A stretch of 32,223 bases of DNA from a bacterium (GTDB lineage: Bacteria > Patescibacteriota > Patescibacteriia > UBA2169): assembly GCA_002687895.1 (NCBI GenBank), contig NZBL01000018.1, forward strand, positions 1 through 32,223, in the 5' to 3' direction. Of the stretch, positions 25,466-32,223 are shown piece by piece. A program made the translations under genes and the position numbers. Under the pieces are notes generated by a model that ran no database searches, was not told the origin of the DNA, and was given only the letters and a program-made list of their open reading frames with translations. The stretch's first letter is position 1; each line of letters begins with the position of its first letter.

Positions 25466-26923
25466 CTATGAAACAGAATCTGACCCAACTATAATAAGCA
25501 TATCAGCGTCAGGAACTGTAATAAAATTAGGAAGGCTTGGGGCCACGTTTGCGTTTAAAGTTTCTATAATAAGCTGCATATCGCTTGCTGGAACTTGGTC
25601 TGAAAGCTTGTATATGACTGTTTTTTCATAATCCCGCATAGGAGAGTTCGCAATCTGGGTTATGTTGTATGAAAGCTTTTCAAGCTCAAGCGCTGTGTTG
25701 GCTGCAAGCCCCTCGCTTAGCGTGCCGTTATGAATTACTATTTTCAGCCCTTCTGCGATATCGCTCGCGCTGACCACGGAAAGCATCGGGTCTTGATATA
25801 GTAAATTTCTTGCTACTTTCTTGATTTCAGAAAAGTCTGTGCTAGCGAGCCTTGGGCGAAGAAGATAAGAGCCTTCTTCGTTTGTGTCGGCAATTAGCAA
25901 TCCTCCTTGTTCTGTGCTTAAAACAACTTGAGTTATATTCTGCTTGTCTGCTTTTTTAGCTATTTCATACAGCCTGAACAGCTGCCATAGCTTCATGTCA
26001 GTTTCTACATGCTCTCCAATAATATCAGATAAGCTTAAAAGCTTGTTTGGGTTAATAAGAGTTGAAAGCGCTAGCGTGCGCGCCTGCAAAGCCTGCAATA
26101 TCTGCTGCTGCCTTCTTGCGCGCGCGAAATCTGTTCCTTCTCCGTCTGTGCCGTGCCTGGAGCGGACATATTTCAAAGCCTCATTGCCTTTTAAGTTCTG
26201 CCATCCAGAATCAAAGTGCACTGGCTCATATCCAAAGCTGTCGTCTGGATATTGGTAATCAGTAAATTCAGAAGGTATATCAACCCTAATTCCTCCAAGA
26301 GCGTCTACTATTTTTACAAAACCCTCAAAGTCCAGCTTTATATAGTAGTGCATGCTAAGGCTGGTTATGGCGCTGACTGTTTTTTTGGAAAGATCTGCTC
26401 CAGCCCGAATTTCATCTGGATTCATCGCGGCTCCATATGCGTTTGCGGAGTTTATTTTTTGCCATCCAACCCCAGGAATAGGCGCAACCAAGTCGCGAGG
26501 TATGGAAAGAAGACCAGTTTCTCCGTTTAATGGGTTAATGCTTGCCACTATTATTGTGTCAGTCAGCTGTCCTCCATCATGCTCCTCTCCTCCTATTCCA
26601 AGAAGCAGTATATTGATTCTTTCTTGATCTTCTCCAAGAAGGGGCTTGTCTCCTGAAACAGCTAAATGCTTTATCTGCTCAAATACAGAGGCATTGCCCA
26701 ATTGATGGGCTAAATCATTGCTGGAGATTACGGCGCGCGTTGTATATACTAGTCCAAGCAATAGGATAAATGTAATGGCAGTCGGCGCTATTTTGCCCCA
26801 CGTAAAAAATTTTTTCTTCTGTTTAGGAGAAAATTCCTGAATTACTTTTTCGCTTTCTTCGGCTGCATCCTCTACAAAATCGCGAGTAGTGCGTAAAAAA
26901 TCTATTTGTTTGCGCTTGTACAT
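25466..26923 (-). CDS. LytR-CpsA-Psr (LCP) family protein with LytR_C-like tail
   Basis: TM helix, INILLLGIGGEEHDGGQLTDTIIVASINPLNGETGLLSIPRDLVAPIPG...KINSANAYG; RSRHGTDGEGTDFARARRQQQ. Confidence 0.93.
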   Translation of the reverse strand: MYKRKQIDFLRTTRDFVEDAAEESEKVIQEFSPKQKKKFFTWGKIAPTAITFILLLGLVYTTRAVISSNDLAHQLGNASVFEQIKHLAVSGDKPLLGEDQERINILLLGIGGEEHDGGQLTDTIIVASINPLNGETGLLSIPRDLVAPIPGVGWQKINSANAYGAAMNPDEIRAGADLSKKTVSAITSLSMHYYIKLDFEGFVKIVDALGGIRVDIPSEFTDYQYPDDSFGYEPVHFDSGWQNLKGNEALKYVRSRHGTDGEGTDFARARRQQQILQALQARTLALSTLINPNKLLSLSDIIGEHVETDMKLWQLFRLYEIAKKADKQNITQVVLSTEQGGLLIADTNEEGSYLLRPRLASTDFSEIKKVARNLLYQDPMLSVVSASDIAEGLKIVIHNGTLSEGLAANTALELEKLSYNITQIANSPMRDYEKTVIYKLSDQVPASDMQLIIETLNANVAPSLPNFITVPDADMLIIVGSDSVS

Positions 26924-27018
26924 GATTATTCAAACTTAGCTGGAATTTGTGAACTTTCAATGATAGTATTATACAAGATTAATAAGGTTTAGTAAATCGT
27001 ATTTTACAGCTCCAAACA

Positions 27019-27046
27019 TTGCAAATTATAAAACATCTGCTATAAT
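27019..27046 (+). promoter_or_regulatory. lepB promoter (TTGCAA - 16 - TATAAT)
   Basis: -35 27019-27024; -10 27041-27046; ATG at 27058. Confidence 0.6.
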
Positions 27047-27057
27047 CACAGGGTTTT

Positions 27058-27696
27058 ATGGGTAATATAGAATCAAAAAAACAACATAGCAAACAAGCAT
27101 CAGAAATGGATAAGATGATGAAAGACGCGTCCCACATAACAGGAGGCGGTGTATTGGCGTTTATTACAGAGCTGATTAAAATAGTCTTGATCGCGCTTGC
27201 TATTATTATTCCTGTTAGATATTTTTTAATAAAGCCGTTTTACGTGAACGGCGCTTCAATGGAGCCCACATATCAAAACCGCGAATATCTTATTATTGAT
27301 GAAATCAGCTATAGATTTTCCGAGCCAATACGCGGAGAAGTGGTTGTGTTTAAGTATCCAGAAGACCCAAGCCAGTTTTTTATAAAAAGAATAATAGGCC
27401 TGCCTAACGAGCGTCTAGTGGTACAAGACGGTTCTGTTGTGCTATATAACAGCCAGAATCCAAACGGCTTAACCCTTAATGAGCCATATCTTTCAGATAA
27501 TATAATTACAGTTGGATTCAGCGATGTTAAGCTTGGCAAAGGAGAATATTTTGTGCTTGGGGACAATAGAACAGCAAGTTTGGATTCCAGAAGGTTTGGG
27601 CCTCTTATGAAAGACGAGCTAATTGGAAAGGTGTGGCTTCGCGGATGGCCATTAAACCGCATAGGCGTGCTGCAGCACTATTCATTTGGATTTTAA
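27058..27696 (+). CDS. lepB: Signal peptidase I
   Basis: VNGASMEPTYQNREYLIIDE; FFIKRIIGLPNE; GEYFVLGDNRTASLDSRRFGPL. Confidence 0.95.
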   Translation: MGNIESKKQHSKQASEMDKMMKDASHITGGGVLAFITELIKIVLIALAIIIPVRYFLIKPFYVNGASMEPTYQNREYLIIDEISYRFSEPIRGEVVVFKYPEDPSQFFIKRIIGLPNERLVVQDGSVVLYNSQNPNGLTLNEPYLSDNIITVGFSDVKLGKGEYFVLGDNRTASLDSRRFGPLMKDELIGKVWLRGWPLNRIGVLQHYSFGF

Positions 27697-27707
27697 TATA
27701 ATAAATT

Positions 27708-29063
27708 ATGACAGCTGATACTCAAACCAAAAAAACCAAGCAAGCAGGCTCGCACGCAAAAAGAACGCCCAAGCCCCCAAAGCTGCTTCGCGGATTTAGG
27801 GATATCTTGCCAGAAGATTCAATATTTTGGCAGCATGCCAAGCAAACCGCGTTTTCCACTTTATTGGATTATGGATATGGAGAAATAGACACTCCAATGC
27901 TGGAGCAGACTAGCTTGTTCAAAAGAACTATTGGCGAGCATACTGATATTGTTTCAAAAGAAATGTTCACATTTGAGGACAAAGGAGGGGATTCAGTAAC
28001 AATGCGCCCAGAGTTCACAGCAAGCTTTGCGCGCGCTTACGTGGAGCACGGAATGTTCAACAGGCCCCAGCCAGTTAAGCTTTTCAGCATTGGCCCGGCT
28101 TTTAGATATGACAGGCCACAGGCTGGGCGTTTTAGGCAGTTCAACCAGATAAATTTTGAAATTTTCGGAAATGACCATCCTGTGGCTGACGCTGAAATTA
28201 TTTTTCTTTCCTATTTAATATGCAAGCAGCTTGGATTGGATATTAGTATTCACGTGAACAGCCTTGGCACTCCAGAATCTCGGGAAGAGTATGTTGGAAT
28301 TCTTAAAGAATATTTTAAATCAAAGCGAAGGCTTTTGTGCGAAGACTGCAAAAAGCGCCTTACAAAAAATACTTTGCGCATTTTAGACTGCAAAGAAGAG
28401 GAATGCAATCAGCTTGCGCAGTCAGCTCCCCAGCTTGTAGATCATCTTGACGAAGAGTCTAAGCAGCATTTTGTGGCTGTTTTAGAGCATTTAGACGAGT
28501 CAGAGGTTCCATATGAGCTTAATCCATATATTGTGCGAGGGCTTGACTACTACAATAGGACAGCATTTGAAATTTTCGCGAAAATAGGCGAGCATACAGA
28601 AGATCAATCCGAGTCCAAGCCAATCGCATTAGGAGGAGGAGGAAGATATGACGGCTTGGTTGAGCTTTTAGGGGGAAGGGAAACTCCTGGAGTTGGAGTT
28701 GCAATCGGGATAGAGCGTATAATTGACGCAATAAAAAAATTAGGCCAAAAGCCCACAAGTCAAAAAAAGCCCCAAGTATTTTTAGCCCAGCTTGGAGAGG
28801 AGGCCACAAAGCACGCTTTTACTTTGTTTGAAACTCTGCGAACTGCTGGAATAAGGACTAGGGCCAATTTCGCAAAGTCAGGATTAAAGGAGCAATTAGA
28901 GCACGCAGACAAGCTAGGGGTATTGTATGCTGTTATATTAGGCCAAAAAGAGCTTTTAGATGAAACAGTTATTATTCGGGACATGGAAAATGGAATTCAA
29001 GAAGTGGTTGATCTCGCGAAAATTGCTGAAGAGCTTAAAAAGAGGCTTAAGAAAGGAATATAA
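27708..29063 (+). CDS. hisS: Histidyl-tRNA synthetase
   Basis: RGFRDILPEDSIFW; TMRPEFTASFARAY; FRYDRPQAGRFRQFNQINFEIFG; RGLDYYNRTAFEIF; GGGGRYDGLVELLGG. Confidence 0.97.
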   Translation: MTADTQTKKTKQAGSHAKRTPKPPKLLRGFRDILPEDSIFWQHAKQTAFSTLLDYGYGEIDTPMLEQTSLFKRTIGEHTDIVSKEMFTFEDKGGDSVTMRPEFTASFARAYVEHGMFNRPQPVKLFSIGPAFRYDRPQAGRFRQFNQINFEIFGNDHPVADAEIIFLSYLICKQLGLDISIHVNSLGTPESREEYVGILKEYFKSKRRLLCEDCKKRLTKNTLRILDCKEEECNQLAQSAPQLVDHLDEESKQHFVAVLEHLDESEVPYELNPYIVRGLDYYNRTAFEIFAKIGEHTEDQSESKPIALGGGGRYDGLVELLGGRETPGVGVAIGIERIIDAIKKLGQKPTSQKKPQVFLAQLGEEATKHAFTLFETLRTAGIRTRANFAKSGLKEQLEHADKLGVLYAVILGQKELLDETVIIRDMENGIQEVVDLAKIAEELKKRLKKGI

Positions 29064-29139
29064 ATATTATTGACAATTTACTTTATGTTGTGTTACTCTA
29101 TAATTAAGATTTTTTAATTTATTTACATAATTAGGTTTC

Positions 29140-29391
29140 ATGCCAATTACACTAAAAAGACGAGACAATGAATCCAATGAGCGATTGATTCGCAGATTTT
29201 CCCGAAGAATTCAGACTTCTGGCCTTTTATTGCGCGCAAAAAGGCGCCAATATTTTGAGCAGCCGAAAAATAGCAATAGAAAGAAGAAAGATGCTTTGCG
29301 AAGACTGCTTATGAGAGCTCGCGAAGATTATCTGCGTAAAATAGGGGAATTGGAGGAAGATACATATACAACAAGAAATAAAAGAGGCTAA
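29140..29391 (+). CDS. rpsU: 30S ribosomal protein S21-like
   Basis: MPITLKRRDNESNERLIRRFSRRIQTSGLLLRAKRRQYFEQPKN; TATAAT at 29099-29104 upstream. Confidence 0.85.
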   Translation: MPITLKRRDNESNERLIRRFSRRIQTSGLLLRAKRRQYFEQPKNSNRKKKDALRRLLMRAREDYLRKIGELEEDTYTTRNKRG

Positions 29392-29404
29392 AAAAGCCTA
29401 GGAT

Positions 29405-29854
29405 ATGAGCCTAAGCGAACAACTGGATAGTGATTTTAAAGAATCACTAAAAAACAAAGAAGCTGAAAAACTTTCAATTTTGCGTTTAGTCCGTTCAAGC
29501 ATAAAGAATTTAGAAATTACTAAGCAGGCAGAGGCTTCTGACGAAGATATAATAGAAATTCTGCAGCGAGAGGTTAAGCAGCATAAGGAATCTATTGAAG
29601 CTAATGTTAAGGCCAATAGAGATGACGAAGTAAAGCGCTTGCAGTCGGAAGTAGAGCTTTTAAAGCAGTATTTGCCTGAAGAGTTATCTTCTGGAGAATT
29701 AAAAGATGTCATAGAAGGCGCGATAAGCGAAACTCAGGCTTCTGGCGTATCTGATGTGGGCAAAGTAATGGGAAAGGTAATGGGAAAGGTAAAAGGCCGC
29801 GCAAGCGGAGACGAAGTAGGGCAAATGGTTAGGGATTTACTTTCTAATAAATAA
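29405..29854 (+). CDS. GatB/YqeY domain protein
   Basis: MSLSEQLDSDFKESLKNKEAEKLSILRLVRSSIKNLEITKQ...QYLPEELSSGELKDVIEGAI...VMGKVMGKVKGRASGDEV. Confidence 0.92.
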   Translation: MSLSEQLDSDFKESLKNKEAEKLSILRLVRSSIKNLEITKQAEASDEDIIEILQREVKQHKESIEANVKANRDDEVKRLQSEVELLKQYLPEELSSGELKDVIEGAISETQASGVSDVGKVMGKVMGKVKGRASGDEVGQMVRDLLSNK

Positions 29855-29872
29855 ATTAAATTAAAACAAAAT

Positions 29873-30130
29873 ATGGCTAAAGGAAAATTCGTGTTCGGAG
29901 CTTTGCTTGGGGCCGCGGCTGCGGCGCTTTTAACTCCTGTGGCTGGCAAAAAAGCCCGCAAAAAAGTAGCTGATACAGCTGAAAAAGCTGGAATTGACAA
30001 GGAAAAAATAGATCAAGTAGTTGGCCAAGCAAAAGACATTGGAGGCGGTTTGCTTAAAAAAGCTCAAACAGCGGCAAAAGAAAAAGCAGATTCTATTTCT
30101 TCCAATCCTAAAACCAAAACTAAAAAGTAA
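29873..30130 (+). CDS. YtxH-like small protein
   Basis: MAKGKFVFGALLGAAAAALLTPVAGKKARKKVADTAEKAG; glycine-zipper TM plus amphipathic Lys/Ala tail. Confidence 0.7.
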   Translation: MAKGKFVFGALLGAAAAALLTPVAGKKARKKVADTAEKAGIDKEKIDQVVGQAKDIGGGLLKKAQTAAKEKADSISSNPKTKTKK

Positions 30131-30136
30131 TCAAAC

Positions 30137-32223
30137 ATGCATTATCTGCATCAAGCTTTGATCCAGAAGTTTCTTTGGGCACGTTTGGTGCTATGTATTT
30201 TCGCTTGCCTGTTATTGGCAGGCTTTTTGTTTTTCGCGAGCCCGGCTTTTGCGCAAGCAGATCCTATTGCAGAGGAGTTTGGGCTTAATACTAGTTTTCA
30301 GCAAGTAGGGGTTGCTGGAAGCAGCGACATCAAAGGCATAATAGCGAACATTATCAACATTACTCTTGGATTCTTGGGAATTGTGGCAGTCATCATCATC
30401 CTCTATGCGGGCTATATGTGGATGACTGCTGGAGGCAACGAGGAAAAAGTTTCAAAAGCAAAACTTATTTTGCGAAACGCAATAATTGGCTTGGTAATTA
30501 TTCTTGCTTCTTGGGGCATTGCCGCGTTTATTATGAGCAAACTAGGGGATGCAACAGGAGTGGGTGGAGGAATTGGGGCGAATTGCTCTTCTGATTTTCC
30601 AGATTCGTGCATTCCAGATAACTCTTTTTGCGCTTCTGGGCTTGAATGTTCCGCATTATGTACTTGCCAACTGCCCCATGAAGAGATTACTCCAGAGCCA
30701 TTTAAGATAAAATACTTTCAAACAGCTCATGAAGGCCCAGCAGGCCCTTATGATGATGTGTACTTATGCAGTCAAGTAGATTCTGTTTTTAATGAAATGC
30801 TAAACCAAGAAAGTGTTATTGACGCATGGCTAGATGGAGCAGGGGAATTAAAAATAGTACAAATATCAGACGCAGACGTCCCTCTTGACACTCCAATAGT
30901 TATGACAGCTCATATGGCTTCTGCTGGAAATGTAATTGGAATTTCTCCAAGAGAAGGTGATAATGAGTGGCCTAGTAATGGAACATTTGAACTGTATATT
31001 CCAAAAACAATTAAAGGTGTTTCTAAAAGATTTTTAGATGAATGTTTAAGAGCTGGAAGCAGGTGCAATGACAGGGGAACATATTTTTCTTGGAGCTTTA
31101 TTACAACAAACAAAAAAGATTTAGTTGATCCTGTTTTGGAATCTGCATATCCTCCATCTCCTCCAGAACCAGAAGATGAAAATGTAAACCGCAGTTTTAC
31201 TTTTAGTTTAAACTTTTCTGAGGCAATTAATATGATTCCTTTTGTAGATGGAACCACATTCAAAGCTGGGTCTACTAATGTTCTTGTGAATCAGTTAGAT
31301 GGCCAAGCAGGAGCTGTTGTTCGGCAGATTCCTTTGGCTAATTTTAATGTTCGCAAAACATCTACAGGGCTTTACTTTAATTTGAATGCCAGCGAGATTT
31401 CGGATTATGACGGATTGCCTGCTCATTTTAATCCATATACTTGGTACAGAATTACTGTGCAGAATATAACAGATATGTGCGGAAGAACAATGTCTCCAAC
31501 TCCTGTTGTTTGGGAATTCAAAACAAATGGAGTAAGCGCTGGGGTATATGGAACATATCCTCCGCATGAGTTTGCTAACACATGCCCAAGCGCTGAAACA
31601 TTTATCCAGTTCAGAACCTCTATGTATGATATTATTGAAGATTCATGCGCTGTAGGAGTTGGTGCAAGTACAGGCTTAGTTGATGATGGTTTAGGCATTT
31701 TAGAGCGTACAATTTTAGCAGTTGCACCACATGGAGAAGAGGGCGGAGATCTTAACATTGGAGGAGCATGGGATCCAAGCAACCCGAACAAATATTGCAG
31801 AATATATGATTTTACTCCGAAAACAAATCTTCTTGATGTTGGCACAACATATACTCCAATAGTTACCTACAAGGCATCGCCAAGTGCAACTCCAATAAAA
31901 TTCAACCAAGCAGGTGATGAATGGGAATTTATAGTAACTCCAGCAGACAGATGTGCAAACCCTCCATATATTAAAAGCATAAATCCAGTAGAGGGAGCAT
32001 GGGGACAGTGCACAACTATTAGAGGATTGTATTTAGGAACTTCTGGAGATGTTAAATCAAAGCTTGTATTGGATGAAGACCCAAATGACGCAGCAAAGCG
32101 CAAGAATCACGGACAAGAAATTAGTGATCCAGATGTTATAGATTACTGGGAAACAGGGCTAGGAAAACCTGGAATTATTTTTTCTGAAGTTCCTGTATGG
32201 GATGAATCTTATGTTATTGCTGA
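30137..32223 (+). CDS. Large surface protein: signal peptide, TrbC/VirB2-like two-TM pilin module, then long extracellular Ig-like region; truncated by window end
   Basis: MHYLHQALIQKFLWARLVLCIFACLLLAGFLFFASPAFAQADPIAEEFG...NIINITLGFLGIVAVIIILYAGYMWMTAGGNEEKVSKAKLILRNAIIGLVIILASWGIAAFIMSKL; frame open to 32223; not in ORF track because no stop is reached. Confidence 0.85.
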   Translation, partial: MHYLHQALIQKFLWARLVLCIFACLLLAGFLFFASPAFAQADPIAEEFGLNTSFQQVGVAGSSDIKGIIANIINITLGFLGIVAVIIILYAGYMWMTAGGNEEKVSKAKLILRNAIIGLVIILASWGIAAFIMSKLGDATGVGGGIGANCSSDFPDSCIPDNSFCASGLECSALCTCQLPHEEITPEPFKIKYFQTAHEGPAGPYDDVYLCSQVDSVFNEMLNQESVIDAWLDGAGELKIVQISDADVPLDTPIVMTAHMASAGNVIGISPREGDNEWPSNGTFELYIPKTIKGVSKRFLDECLRAGSRCNDRGTYFSWSFITTNKKDLVDPVLESAYPPSPPEPEDENVNRSFTFSLNFSEAINMIPFVDGTTFKAGSTNVLVNQLDGQAGAVVRQIPLANFNVRKTSTGLYFNLNASEISDYDGLPAHFNPYTWYRITVQNITDMCGRTMSPTPVVWEFKTNGVSAGVYGTYPPHEFANTCPSAETFIQFRTSMYDIIEDSCAVGVGASTGLVDDGLGILERTILAVAPHGEEGGDLNIGGAWDPSNPNKYCRIYDFTPKTNLLDVGTTYTPIVTYKASPSATPIKFNQAGDEWEFIVTPADRCANPPYIKSINPVEGAWGQCTTIRGLYLGTSGDVKSKLVLDEDPNDAAKRKNHGQEISDPDVIDYWETGLGKPGIIFSEVPVWDESYVIA

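Overview
Low-GC bacterial chromosomal window with mostly housekeeping content. Its gene repertoire and style (small genes, VirB2/TrbC-like pilin module fused to a large surface protein, short Rel without ACT domain, Fic modules) suggest a Candidate Phyla Radiation/Patescibacteria-type genome; this placement is inference only. Order: 3' end of a PKD/PA14-like surface protein; a GC-rich mosaic islet (about 1072-1530) with truncated foreign gene ends; efp; small membrane/lipoproteins; guaA<->guaB; an integral membrane metal-dependent hydrolase; three tRNAs; parA-parB; rel; topA; folC; yhhQ-type transporter; dprA; a tiny unannotated transcription unit; a B12-binding-type radical SAM protein; mfd; a promoter/terminator-bounded structured RNA; a Fic toxin with an unannotated antitoxin ORF; pth; der; an LCP-family protein; lepB; hisS; rpsU; a GatB/YqeY protein; a YtxH-like protein; and the start of a large surface protein running off the right edge. 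The most interesting loci are the GC-rich mosaic islet, the structured ncRNA at about 22034-22190, the small gene at 16752-16898 with an in-frame TGA, the Fic/antitoxin pair in one frame separated only by a stop, and the unusual initiator tRNA (C33). No CRISPR array or transposase was seen.
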